DNA of 64,000 nucleotides from CALKXV01 sp965228905 (GTDB taxonomy: Bacteria; Pseudomonadota; Alphaproteobacteria; Rhodobacterales; Rhodobacteraceae): assembly GCA_965228905.1 (NCBI GenBank), contig CBDDII010000002.1, positions 558,001 to 622,000 on the forward strand, read 5' to 3'. The position numbers and the translations under genes are program-made. The notes below the pieces were generated by a model, which was not told the DNA's origin, did no database searches, and saw nothing but the letters and a program-made list of their open reading frames with translations. The first letter of the stretch is position 1, and every line of letters begins with the position of its first letter. This document shows, one piece after another, positions 43,049 through 50,837 of this stretch.

Positions 43049-43054
43049 TCCGGT

Positions 43055-43120
43055 CAAAATAAGTCGGCCAGTCCGACAGGGAGTGAAGAGAAAAGGGTCC
43101 AAACAGGGCCCTTTTCTTTA
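43055..43120 (+). ncRNA. candidate small RNA 2
   Basis: After the promoter-like element comes a short stem-loop (GTCGG 43063-43067, CCGAC 43073-43077), a purine-rich linker (AGGGAGTGAAGAG) and a terminator (43091-43118). The unit is about 65 bases, holds no ORF with a start site, and is unrelated to the IalB-like gene that begins at 43214 with its own ribosome binding site. Confidence 0.4.
43091..43120 (+). terminator. second Rho-independent terminator in the gap before the IalB gene
   Basis: AAAAGGGTCC (43091-43100) pairs with GGGCCCTTTT (43106-43115) around AAACA, with one G-U pair, and is followed by CTTTATTT. It is 155 bases after the first plus-strand terminator, so a separate transcript must begin between them. 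Confidence 0.85.
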
Positions 43121-43213
43121 TTTGGGCAGGGGTTTGCCGCAAGCGGAAACGCCCCCTGACAAGCCTTGGTTCGCGTGTTAGATGCCCGTCAAACAAGTCA
43201 TCTCGAGGTGGAA

Positions 43214-43843
43214 ATGACCCTGACTTTCAAAACCATCATCGCCGCTACGTGCCTGGCGATCCTGCCCGTCTCTGTGCTGGCGCAGACTTCTGAACCTGCC
43301 GAGGAAGCTCCGGACGCAACCGAAGGCACCACCGTGCCCGGAACCGACCTTGCAGTCGGCCAGCCCGACAACCAGGGCATCGGTCAGACCTATTCCAAGG
43401 AAGAACACGGCGATTGGACCATTCGCTGCATTCGTACCGAAAGCGGCAACGATCCCTGTCAGCTGTATCAGTTGCTGGTCGATGGCAACGGCAACTCGGT
43501 GGCCGAGATCAACCTGTTCGTCGTCAACGGCAACGAACAGATCGCCGGGGGGGCCACCATCGTGACGCCTCTGGAAACCCTGCTGACCAGCAACCTGCGT
43601 CTGGCCGTCGATAGTGGCGAAGCACAGGTTTATCCGTTTTCCTTCTGTCGCACGATCGGGTGCTTTTCGCGCCTTGGCCTGTCGCAGGGCGAGATCGACC
43701 GGTTCAAGGCGGGCAGTGCGGCCCGTGTGACCATCGTGCCTGCTGCGGCGCCGGATCAGACCGTGGTGCTTCAGGCCTCGCTTTCGGGCTTTACGGCGGG
43801 CTGGAGCGCGCTGGTCGAACTCAGCAAACCGCCAGCCGAGTAG
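43214..43843 (+). CDS. invasion-associated locus B (IalB) family protein
   Basis: The 209-residue exported protein has a signal peptide (MTLTFKTIIAATCLAILPVS, cut near VLAQ), an acidic low-complexity linker, then the IalB domain from about residue 55: HGDWTIRCIRTESGNDPCQL, a GGATIVTPLETLLTSNLRLA segment, and FSFCRTIGCFSRLGLSQGEI with the paired cysteines. GAGGTGGAA precedes ATG at 43214. Named from Bartonella, the family is widespread in free-living alphaproteobacteria and its role there is unknown. Confidence 0.9.
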   Translation: MTLTFKTIIAATCLAILPVSVLAQTSEPAEEAPDATEGTTVPGTDLAVGQPDNQGIGQTYSKEEHGDWTIRCIRTESGNDPCQLYQLLVDGNGNSVAEINLFVVNGNEQIAGGATIVTPLETLLTSNLRLAVDSGEAQVYPFSFCRTIGCFSRLGLSQGEIDRFKAGSAARVTIVPAAAPDQTVVLQASLSGFTAGWSALVELSKPPAE

Positions 43844-43854
43844 TGATCTGAAAT

Positions 43855-44481
43855 CTAGTTTATCGGGGCAGGGGCCGGGTCGATTTTCGCCCCGGCCCCT
43901 GTGCCTTTCAGACGCCATGTCTTTTCGGGCTGCATCCGGGCGCGAAGGCGGGCCAACTCCCAGGCGTCCTGCCGGGCCGTGCCGTGGGCGGGCGTCAGGC
44001 TCCACCGGGTTTCCACGCCGGGGGCACCGCCCGTTCCGGGGGTCAGAAGCAGGCCAAGGGGCACGCAGGTTCCTTCCGCCGCGCCGGTTTCCGCAGCGAG
44101 ATGCAGACGCCGCACCGCGGTCAGCCCGGGCGGTTGGGGCAGATCGGCCACCACAAGCGGCACAAGGCCTGCGCGCAGCACCTCTTCCATCGTCCAAAGC
44201 AAATCCTCGGGCCGCTTGGGCGTCGCGAACAGGAACCGCGCCGGATCGGCCAGCCGGGTCATGCCGTCGGGGTTCAGCCGGTCGGGCGTCCAGGCGGGTC
44301 TGATCCAGAAGACCGGCCCCTGCAAGGCCCCCGCCACCATCAGCGCCAGCCGCCGCCGCGCGATGCCGCAAGCCTCGTGCACCCGGCCCGGTGCCAGCGC
44401 CAGATCGTCGAGGAACCGCACCCCTTCCGACGAACGGCGGCGATGGCTTTTCCGGTTCAGAAGATGGGCAACTTCGGGCAT
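43855..44481 (-). CDS. ImuA-like (RecA/SulA-related) protein, stand-alone
   Basis: The 208-residue protein resembles ImuA, which works with ImuB and DnaE2 in error-prone repair. Family text includes GRVHEACGIARRRLALMVAG near 32-51, GPVFWIRPAWTPDRLNPDGM near 55-74, RFLFATPKRPEDLLWTMEEV near 82-101 and PLVVADLPQPPGLTAVRRLH. There is no Walker A, as expected for ImuA. Neither imuB nor dnaE2 is adjacent, so it may be an orphan paralogue with another role. It converges on the IalB gene. Confidence 0.72.
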   Translation of the reverse strand: MPEVAHLLNRKSHRRRSSEGVRFLDDLALAPGRVHEACGIARRRLALMVAGALQGPVFWIRPAWTPDRLNPDGMTRLADPARFLFATPKRPEDLLWTMEEVLRAGLVPLVVADLPQPPGLTAVRRLHLAAETGAAEGTCVPLGLLLTPGTGGAPGVETRWSLTPAHGTARQDAWELARLRARMQPEKTWRLKGTGAGAKIDPAPAPIN

Positions 44482-44647
44482 GGGGGCAGTATATGTGTTC
44501 CCGATTTGTTCTCAAGAGTGAAAAACTGTCCCCCAACCGCCACAACACCCGAAATCTGTGGATAAAGCGGGGGCAAACGGCCGTCAGGCTTGCCCGAACG
44601 GCGGGTGCCACCTAGGGTTGCCGCCAGGGAAGACCGGGGAGACAAGG

Positions 44648-44998
44648 ATGTCTGCGATCTGTCGCATCATTGCGGCTGCGCTTTTGGGAGGTGTATTGGT
44701 TGCCTGCGACGACGAGGCGTCCGATACGCCTGCGTCCGACAGCATCTTTCCCGACATCATGGCCGAACGTCGCGCGTCCTGCGAGAAAAGCGGCGGACGC
44801 TGGAGCCCGGCGGCGAACGGGGCCATCTTCATCTGCTATCGCAACCTGCCGGACGCCCATAAAGGCTGTCGCGCCGAGACCGACTGCGAAGGTTTTTGCC
44901 TTGCACGCTCGCGCACCTGTTCCCCGGTCGAGCCGTTCTTTGGCTGTCACGAGGTGCTGTCCGCCGGTGGCCTGCCGCAAACGGTCTGCGTCGAATGA
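44648..44998 (+). CDS. putative lipoprotein, cysteine-rich
   Basis: The 116-residue protein has a lipoprotein signal (MSAICRIIAAALLGGVLVAC, lipobox LVAC) and seven further cysteines, including CEKSGGRWSPA, CYRNLPDAHKGCRAETDCEG, CLARSRTC and a late C, which suggests disulphides in the periplasm. I do not recognise a family. Its stop overlaps the lipocalin start (ATGA), so the two lipoproteins and the following Rossmann protein form an operon. Confidence 0.8.
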   Translation: MSAICRIIAAALLGGVLVACDDEASDTPASDSIFPDIMAERRASCEKSGGRWSPAANGAIFICYRNLPDAHKGCRAETDCEGFCLARSRTCSPVEPFFGCHEVLSAGGLPQTVCVE

Positions 44999-45513
44999 GG
45001 GTGGCTCTGTCGATCTTGCTGGCGCTTGTGCTGGTCGGCTGCGGGTCTGGCTATCGCGACAAGGGCGTCGGCATGTCCTCGATGGCGGTATTCGATCCCG
45101 AACGATACGCAGGGCTCTGGTACGAAGTCGCTTCGTACCCGACGCCCTTCCAGGCAGGTTGCAGCGACACCCGCGCCGAATATGTGGTTTTGCCGGACAA
45201 CAGCCTGTCGGTGACGAACACCTGCCTTCGCGACGGCCAGCAAAGCGTGATCGAAGGCCGGGCCGAGGTTGTCGGGCCGGGCCGGTTGTCGGTGCGCCTT
45301 GAGGGCGTGCCTGTCGCGGCCTCCTATTGGGTGCTTTGGGTCGACGAGGGCTATCGCACCGCCGTTGTCGGCGTCCCCTCGGGCAGGGCAGGATGGATCC
45401 TGAACCGCACCCCCGACATCCCGGCGGACCGGCTTCGCGCCGCACGCGAGGTGCTGGCCTTCAACGGCTATGACCTGTCCGAATTGCGCATGACACCGCA
45501 GGGGGGCCGATGA
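44995..45513 (+). CDS. lipocalin family lipoprotein (Blc-like)
   Basis: The 172-residue protein has a lipobox (LVGC, cysteine 16) and a lipocalin barrel opening with FDPERYAGLWYEVASYPTPF (GxW motif near 40-42), then CSDTRAEYVVLPDNSLSVTN and SYWVLWVDEGYRTAVVGVPS. Bacterial outer-membrane lipocalins bind fatty acids or lysophospholipids during envelope stress. ATG at 44995 overlaps the preceding stop; its own stop overlaps the next start. Confidence 0.92.
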   Translation: MRVALSILLALVLVGCGSGYRDKGVGMSSMAVFDPERYAGLWYEVASYPTPFQAGCSDTRAEYVVLPDNSLSVTNTCLRDGQQSVIEGRAEVVGPGRLSVRLEGVPVAASYWVLWVDEGYRTAVVGVPSGRAGWILNRTPDIPADRLRAAREVLAFNGYDLSELRMTPQGGR

Positions 45514-46022
45514 AGGGCCGCGCCGCGATACTGGGTCTCGGCACCCGGGGCACACGTTGGGCCGAGGCCTGTCTGGCCGCCGGTTGGGACGTGCAGGGGT
45601 TCGATCCCGACGACCGGGCCGGGCACGAGATTTCCAAAGGCGCGTCCTGGCGGCGCGAAACCACCATTTCGGGTGCCGTTTCCGGGGCAGAACTGGTGAT
45701 CTGTTGTCTGCCTGAGCGTCTGGAGTTGGTGCGCACCGTCTTGCAGCGTGCCCAGGCCGCCGCCGACAACGACGCCATGATCGCGGTGGCCAGCGACATT
45801 CACGACATCGACGCCGTGCAGGGCTGTGCCATGCGCCCGACCCAGGTGGTGCGCCTGCTGGAAGGCGAGGGCGGCGACCTCGCCCTTGACGTCAGCAGTC
45901 AGAACAACAGCGACATCCGCGACCGCGCGACCAATGCCGTGGCCGAGTTGAGCGCGGCGGCCTCGGTCCGGTTGGACGCCATTCCAGTCGCGCCCGAACT
46001 GCCCGAAAGCCGCGAAGCCTAA
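45510..46022 (+). CDS. NAD(P)-binding Rossmann protein, short
   Basis: The 170-residue protein begins MKGRAAILGLGTRGTRWAEA with a GxGxxG dinucleotide motif at 9-14 and the acidic end of strand 2 in DVQGFDPDD near 28-36, followed by AELVICCLPERLELVRTVLQ. It resembles the N-terminal domain of 3-hydroxyacyl-CoA or 6-phosphogluconate dehydrogenases but lacks a catalytic C-terminal domain. The TAA stop lies in one end of repeat copy C (46019-46100), so the gene may be a shortened dehydrogenase. Confidence 0.78.
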   Translation: MKGRAAILGLGTRGTRWAEACLAAGWDVQGFDPDDRAGHEISKGASWRRETTISGAVSGAELVICCLPERLELVRTVLQRAQAAADNDAMIAVASDIHDIDAVQGCAMRPTQVVRLLEGEGGDLALDVSSQNNSDIRDRATNAVAELSAAASVRLDAIPVAPELPESREA

Positions 46023-46100
46023 AGCGCCGTCCATGATTTCTGAATCAAGGACAACGCTCACACTCTTTGATTTGCCGCGATTTCCTCGCCATCGCTCTAG
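46019..46100 (-). repeat. stop-codon-overlapping repeat, copy C
   Basis: Read on the minus strand it begins CTAGAGCGATGGCGAGGAAA, then CGCGGCAAATCAAAGAG, and ends at CGCTTTAG on the far side. The ends (CTAGAGCG and CTAAAGCG) are inverted copies matching at seven of eight bases. The TAG stop of the XRE gene (46099-46097) is in one end and the TAA stop of the Rossmann gene (46020-46022) in the other. Compared with copies A and B the GNRA stem is deleted. Confidence 0.82.
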
Positions 46101-46945
46101 GCCAGCCGTTGCGCCTGCTCCGTCAGATAGTCCGGCCAGTCCCGCGCGGAGACAGAGGCCTCGCGAACCAGCCCGTCGAAATCCCTTGTCAGATGCCGCA
46201 CTCGCGCCCGGTCGCGAAAAGCCAGGTATTGCTGGCCAAGGTAGATGACCCCGACAAGCGGACCAAAGATCGTCAGCGAGGATGACCAGAGCCGCCTTGC
46301 ATCGAACAGGAACATGCGCAGCGACGGGTAAAGCTGATCGTGCAGCGCCAGCATGTGCTGAACCTGACCGTCGCGGATTTCCGGCGGCAGGCCCCGATAA
46401 TACCCCGTCGCGGTGACAAGGCTGTCGACGGCAAAGATCGGCATGGCGATTTCATAGTCCGACAGCGAGTGGCGCATCCATTCCAGCCGGTCCTTGCTGG
46501 CCCCGATGGCCTGGTCGATCGTCTTGCCAAGGTGCGGGGCGTATTCCCACCGGAGCAAGGCTTCGGTTTTCAGGATGTCGGGCAGGGTCGCGGGCACGTG
46601 GCGGATCTTGTAACCCGTCGCCTCGCGGTGCCAGTTGAAGATCTGTTCGTCGAAGGGGGCGCGGTTCGCTTCGCTGACCTGAAGCGAGGCCGCCAAAACC
46701 TCGGACGCCCGCTCGGGCAGATCGGACAGGCCCAACAGCCAATCGCCCGACACCCCAAGGGCGGAGGCGCATTCGGCGACGACCTGGGCATTCGGCAAAC
46801 GTGGGCTGTCGCCCGACAAAAGCTGCGAAATCGTGGAACGGTCAACGCCCACCCGACGCGCCAGCCCGGCGCGGGTCTCGTTTCCGTGCTGCATCGCCTG
46901 GGCCAGCCGCTGGCGGAACAGTAGGGCGCGGTCTCGCTTGTCCAT
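46097..46945 (-). CDS. XRE-family regulator with long C-terminal domain
   Basis: The 282-residue protein has an N-terminal helix-turn-helix of the Cro/CI type (about 8-70: LFRQRLAQAMQHGNETRAGL, ARRVGVDRSTISQLLSGDSP, ALGVSGDWLLGLSDLPE) and a C-terminal domain of about 200 residues with WEYAPHLGKTIDQAIGASKD and LYPSLRMFLFDARRLWSSSL, probably ligand-binding. It is divergent from the desaturase gene and may control it; the shared gap contains a direct ATTGT-N6-ATTGT repeat near 47004-47019. Confidence 0.9.
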   Translation of the reverse strand: MDKRDRALLFRQRLAQAMQHGNETRAGLARRVGVDRSTISQLLSGDSPRLPNAQVVAECASALGVSGDWLLGLSDLPERASEVLAASLQVSEANRAPFDEQIFNWHREATGYKIRHVPATLPDILKTEALLRWEYAPHLGKTIDQAIGASKDRLEWMRHSLSDYEIAMPIFAVDSLVTATGYYRGLPPEIRDGQVQHMLALHDQLYPSLRMFLFDARRLWSSSLTIFGPLVGVIYLGQQYLAFRDRARVRHLTRDFDGLVREASVSARDWPDYLTEQAQRLA

Positions 46946-47082
46946 GTTTCTGGCAGGTCATCCCAGTTGGTGAATTTATTAAACATTGTAGGATAATTGT
47001 TGCGCATACACCAGATGGATCGCCGCGCAGAAGAATGTCACAAAATCGTGAGGTTCCCGGGGGACGGGGCCGGGGACACGGA

Positions 47083-47964
47083 ATGACAGCAAGAATTGAA
47101 TGGCCAACGCTCCTGTTGTTGGCGGCCACCTACGTGATTTGGGTGTTGGCGATTTTCTGGCTGGCAGAGGTTGCGCTATGGGCGGCGGTGATAGTCGCCG
47201 CACTTGCCATCACGCAGCATTCCTCGCTCCAGCACGAGGTGATCCACGGGCACCCGACGACCAATCACACGTTAAACACCCTTCTCGTCTGTCCGCCCTT
47301 CACCCTTGTGATTCCCTACCTCAGATTTCGCGACACGCATCTGGCGCACCATATGGATAGCCGTCTGACCGATCCTTACGACGATCCGGAAAGCAATTTC
47401 CTGGACGCGGGAGAGTGGGAAAGCCTGCCCCGATGGTATCAGGCGCTTTTGTCGTGGAACAACACGCTGGCTGGGCGGCTGATCGTGGGACCGTTGATCG
47501 GGACGGTTCACTTCATGCGATCAGACTGGGGTCTACGCCACCAGCGTGTGGTGTGGCGAGGCTGGCTATGGCATCTTCCGGCGTCAGCAGCAGTGCTGGC
47601 AGTCATAGCCGCCTCGCCCATTCCAATCTGGGCCTACCTTGTGGCCTGCTACCTCGCCCTGTCGATCCTGCGGATCCGCACCTTCCTTGAACACCGCGCG
47701 CACGAACTTTCCCGCGCGCGCTCTGTCCTGGTCGAAGATTGCGGGCCCCTTGCGCTCTTGTTCCTGAACAACAACCTGCATGTCGTTCATCACATGCACC
47801 CCGGCGTGCCCTGGTACAAGCTGCCAGCACTTCTGAGGGCCGAGCGTGACAGGTTCCTGAAAGCGAACGAGGGCTATCGTTATCGCTCTTACGGCGAAGT
47901 GTTCCGAAAGTACTTTCTAAGCCGGAAAGACCCCGTCGCGCATCCTCTCTGGCGTCGCGAGTGA
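47083..47964 (+). CDS. membrane fatty acid desaturase
   Basis: The 293-residue protein is a di-iron membrane desaturase or hydroxylase. The three histidine boxes are HEVIH (H51, H55), HLAHH (H86-H90) and HVVHH (H233-H237), with membrane pairs at about 9-45 and 165-205. ATG at 47083 has GGGGACACGGA before it; ATG at 47035 would add 16 residues and cannot be excluded. It may modify acyl lipids or carotenoid-like substrates. It is divergent from an XRE regulator. Confidence 0.9.
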   Translation: MTARIEWPTLLLLAATYVIWVLAIFWLAEVALWAAVIVAALAITQHSSLQHEVIHGHPTTNHTLNTLLVCPPFTLVIPYLRFRDTHLAHHMDSRLTDPYDDPESNFLDAGEWESLPRWYQALLSWNNTLAGRLIVGPLIGTVHFMRSDWGLRHQRVVWRGWLWHLPASAAVLAVIAASPIPIWAYLVACYLALSILRIRTFLEHRAHELSRARSVLVEDCGPLALLFLNNNLHVVHHMHPGVPWYKLPALLRAERDRFLKANEGYRYRSYGEVFRKYFLSRKDPVAHPLWRRE

Positions 47965-48007
47965 CGTCGCACTTGCCTTTCCCGGTTCGGGCGGGCAGAG
48001 CGCAATC

Positions 48008-48898
48008 ATGGAACCCTGGGTATTCTTTGCCGTACTTGCAGCGGGCGCGCAGACCGTGCGCTTTGCCGTGCAAAAGGTGCTTGCCGGCGGCAAGCTGACC
48101 CCGGCGGCGGCGACCTGGGCGCGGTTTCTCTGGTCATGGCCGTTTGCCGCGCTGCTGGCGCTGGCCTATGGCTCGGCCACGGGGGCGGCATGGCCCGAGC
48201 TGACGCCCGCCTTTTTCGTCTGGGGGATGCTGGGCGGCGTCTTTCAGATCCTCGCCACCATCTGTACCGTCAGCCTCTTTTCCATGCGGGTCTTTGCCGT
48301 GGGGATCACCTTCAAGAAAACCGAGGTGATGCTGACCGCCCTTGTCGGCTTCGTCATCCTGGGCGATGCGATTTCGCCCCTTGGCGCGGCGGCCATCGCG
48401 CTTGGCTTCGTCGGCGTGATTTTGCTGTCCGACCCGCCCGAGGGCGGCAGCCTTTTCAACAAGGCCGCCGGGATCGGCATTCTGTCCGGCGTCCTCTTCG
48501 CCCTCTCCGCCGTCACCTACCGGGGGGCGACGCTCGCGCTCAACACCGGCGATCCTGTTCTAACCGGCGGTGTCACCCTGGCCGTCGTCGCCCTTTGGCA
48601 GACCGTCGCACTAGGCGTCTGGCTCTGGTGGAAAGAGCCGGATCAGATCGGCGCGACCCTGCGCGCCTGGCGGCAAACTTCGATCGTCAGCGTCTTTTCC
48701 CTGATCGGAAGCTGGAGCTGGTTCGCCGCCTTTTCCCTGATGAACGCCGCTTTCGTCTTTGCCGTCGGCCAGATCGAGTTGATCTTTTCGCTTCTGGTCG
48801 GTGCCTTGTGGTTCAAGGAAAAGCTGGCGGTGCGAGAAGTCATCGGCATGGGTATACTGACCACTTCCATCGTCGCTGTGGCGTTCCTGTTTGGCTAA
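48008..48898 (+). CDS. EamA/DMT family transporter
   Basis: The 296-residue protein has about ten hydrophobic helices in two repeats, the drug/metabolite transporter plan (EamA): first repeat from MEPWVFFAVLAAGAQTVRFA to LGFVGVILLSDPPEGG near 145, second from AAGIGILSGVLFALSAVTYR to the end. Substrate unknown; amino acids or other metabolites are typical. It lies 43 bp after the desaturase on the same strand. Confidence 0.9.
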   Translation: MEPWVFFAVLAAGAQTVRFAVQKVLAGGKLTPAAATWARFLWSWPFAALLALAYGSATGAAWPELTPAFFVWGMLGGVFQILATICTVSLFSMRVFAVGITFKKTEVMLTALVGFVILGDAISPLGAAAIALGFVGVILLSDPPEGGSLFNKAAGIGILSGVLFALSAVTYRGATLALNTGDPVLTGGVTLAVVALWQTVALGVWLWWKEPDQIGATLRAWRQTSIVSVFSLIGSWSWFAAFSLMNAAFVFAVGQIELIFSLLVGALWFKEKLAVREVIGMGILTTSIVAVAFLFG

Positions 48899-48905
48899 AA
48901 ACTGC

Positions 48906-49577
48906 TCAGGAAATCCAGATCACCTGGCTTTCCATGTCGTCGTTTCGCACGAAAGGCACGGCGTCCGGCGCATCTATGCGCGGCAGGTGCTTGTCCAATT
49001 CGCCCAGCACAAGCTGCGTGATGAAGGGCAGGTTCAGCTTGCGCACATCGCGCATCGACACCCAGTGCAGGTGGCTCAACTCGTCTTCGGCCTCGGAAAA
49101 ATCGTCCGGGTCCGTGGCAAGGGCTGCCGCATCTGCCAGAAAGAAACGCGCATCGAACCGCCTTGGCCGCCCGGGCGGGGTGAGGGCGCGAAAGAAATAG
49201 CGCAAAGCGGCGGCATCCGGTGCCAGCCCTCGCCGCACGAAGCCGTCCCAGCCCGTCGCCGCCTGCCAATCGCCGACCCGCCCCAGGCACTGACCGGTTT
49301 CTTCCCACAACTCCCGGATCGCGGCCGTCGCAAGGGCCCCTGCATCGCCGTCGCCCTGTTGGGCCAACCGCGCCGCGCATCCGGCGTTCAGGCCGGAAAC
49401 CGCAACGCCGGCATCCCCGACATCCACCGCGCCGCCGGGAAAGACGAACTTGTCCGGCATGAAGGCCGCCGTCTTGCCGCGCTGCCCCATCAGGACATGC
49501 GGGTCGTCTTTCGGATTTCTGACAAGGATGATCGTTGCAGCATCCCGGACCGGTACGGCTGTTTCAGTCGTCGCCAA
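48906..49577 (-). CDS. Nudix hydrolase
   Basis: The 223-residue protein has a Nudix box in GALATAAIRELWEETGQCLG near 80-99 (RELWEETG matches REUxEExGU; the first glycine position is displaced, as in the CoA-type NUDT7/19-like group), preceded by DKFVFPGGAVDVGD. The enzyme would hydrolyse a nucleoside diphosphate linked to another group; a CoA pyrophosphatase role is possible. Its start overlaps the DUF983 gene by 14 bases. Confidence 0.9.
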   Translation of the reverse strand: MATTETAVPVRDAATIILVRNPKDDPHVLMGQRGKTAAFMPDKFVFPGGAVDVGDAGVAVSGLNAGCAARLAQQGDGDAGALATAAIRELWEETGQCLGRVGDWQAATGWDGFVRRGLAPDAAALRYFFRALTPPGRPRRFDARFFLADAAALATDPDDFSEAEDELSHLHWVSMRDVRKLNLPFITQLVLGELDKHLPRIDAPDAVPFVRNDDMESQVIWIS

Positions 49578-49992
49578 AACCGTGCATCCGTTTGGCCCAT
49601 TGGAACGCCACGATCGCGCCTTTCAACCGAGGCAAAAGGTAAAGCGAAAGCGCAACACAGCCGATGGTAAAGCTGGTGGCCAGAACCATCGGCTCGGGCC
49701 GAAAGGTGGTAAAGGCCCAGATGATCGCCGGAGCCATGATATGCCCGACGATCAGGATGGTCAGATAGGCCGGGCCATCATCGGCGCGATGGTGGTGCAG
49801 ATCCTCGTCACAGACAGGGCAGGTGTCGCGCACCTTCAGATAGCTTTTAAGCATCGGTCCCTGGCCACAGTTCGGGCATCGCCGCCGCCAGCCACGAAGA
49901 AGCGCCGGGCGCAATTCGCGCTCGGGAAGGGGTGTCTTGACGTCGGGAATCCCGACCGAGACATCCTCGAAATGAGGGTCGATCTTACTCAT
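49564..49992 (-). CDS. DUF983 family zinc-ribbon membrane protein
   Basis: The 142-residue protein has a four-cysteine ribbon (CPNCG with C39 and C42, CPVC with C58 and C61), the GPAYLTILIVGHIMAPAIIW helix and a second helix near 95-120. In many alphaproteobacteria DUF983 genes lie beside coxC and surf1; here it is 45 kb away from them, next to a Nudix gene it overlaps. The function is unknown; a link to cytochrome oxidase assembly is inferred from genomic context elsewhere. Confidence 0.92.
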   Translation of the reverse strand: MSKIDPHFEDVSVGIPDVKTPLPERELRPALLRGWRRRCPNCGQGPMLKSYLKVRDTCPVCDEDLHHHRADDGPAYLTILIVGHIMAPAIIWAFTTFRPEPMVLATSFTIGCVALSLYLLPRLKGAIVAFQWAKRMHGFGDD

Positions 49993-50060
49993 GGGGGCGA
50001 GTGTTACGCCGATTCCCGGCACGGGACAGGGGGCGCGATGTCGCGGGGGGCACGAATGCG

Positions 50061-50267
50061 CTAACGATTGCCCAAACGGTCGTTCAACTGGCGAATCCGG
50101 CGGCTGGCGGTCTTTTCAAAAAAGCAGGGCAGAAAGGCGTGAACCAGCGCCGCGAGGGCCGCGCCGAACAGGGCGCCGCTGAACCCGAGAGCAAATCGCA
50201 TGTGTTCGCCATAGCTTTCCCCGACCGAGGCGGGATGATCGCGGAACGCGGTGATGAGGTTTTGCAT
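50061..50267 (-). CDS. DUF6356 small membrane protein
   Basis: The 68-residue protein reads MQNLITAFRDHPASVGESYG, EHMRFALGFSGALFGAALAA, LVHAFLPCFFEKTASRRIRQ. The HPxSVxESYxEH block followed by one hydrophobic helix and HAFLPCFF is the DUF6356 pattern. AGGAGAGACC precedes the ATG at 50267. It is divergent from the Lrp gene. The function is unknown. Confidence 0.9.
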   Translation of the reverse strand: MQNLITAFRDHPASVGESYGEHMRFALGFSGALFGAALAALVHAFLPCFFEKTASRRIRQLNDRLGNR

Positions 50268-50351
50268 GGTCTCTCCTGTGCTGCTCATGGGGCATTCTTG
50301 CCGAATTTCCATGCAAACTCCGCCCAAATCTCATTGACGATTGGCAAAAAT

Positions 50352-50368
50352 TTGGGAAAAAATCCCAA
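50352..50368. promoter_or_regulatory. palindrome at the Lrp gene start
   Basis: TTGGGA (50352-50357) and TCCCAA (50363-50368) flank five A, and the ATG follows at 50370. Lrp/AsnC proteins bind short AT-centred palindromes and usually repress their own gene, so this is a likely autoregulatory site. Confidence 0.5.
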
Positions 50369-50369
50369 G

Positions 50370-50831
50370 ATGAGCGATCAAATCGACGAAACCGACAAGC
50401 ACCTGCTGCGCGAATTGCAAAAAGACGCCACGCAATCCGTCGATTCCCTTGCCGAAAAGATCCACCTGTCCCGCAACGCCTGCTGGCGGCGGATCAAACG
50501 GCTGGAAGAGTCCGGCTTCATCACCAAGCGTGTCGCGGTGCTTGATCCCGACCGCCTAGGCGTCGGTCTCAGCGTCTTCGTGATGGTGCGCGCGACCGAA
50601 CATTCCGGCGATTGGCTTTCCGCCTTCCGTCGCGCGGTCAAGGACATGCCCGAAGTCACCGGCGCCTTCCGGATGAGCGGCGATCTCGACTACCTGTTGA
50701 AGGTGCAAGTCGGCAGCGTGGCGGACTACGACCGCTTCTACCAACGCCTGATCGGCAGGATCAAAGCGGCCGACATCTCGGCCAGCTTCGTGATGGAAGA
50801 GATCAAGGACACCACCGAAATCCCGGTCTGA
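50370..50831 (+). CDS. Lrp/AsnC family transcriptional regulator
   Basis: The 153-residue protein has an N-terminal helix-turn-helix (MSDQIDETDKHLLRELQKDA, VDSLAEKIHLSRNACWRRIK, RLEESGFITKRVAVLDPDRL) and a C-terminal RAM domain (SVFVMVRATEHSGDWLSAFR, VTGAFRMSGDLDYLLKVQVG) that binds amino acids and forms octamers. ATG at 50370 is the family start. A palindrome directly precedes it. The regulated pathway is unknown. Confidence 0.95.
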   Translation: MSDQIDETDKHLLRELQKDATQSVDSLAEKIHLSRNACWRRIKRLEESGFITKRVAVLDPDRLGVGLSVFVMVRATEHSGDWLSAFRRAVKDMPEVTGAFRMSGDLDYLLKVQVGSVADYDRFYQRLIGRIKAADISASFVMEEIKDTTEIPV

Positions 50832-50837
50832 CGCTCC

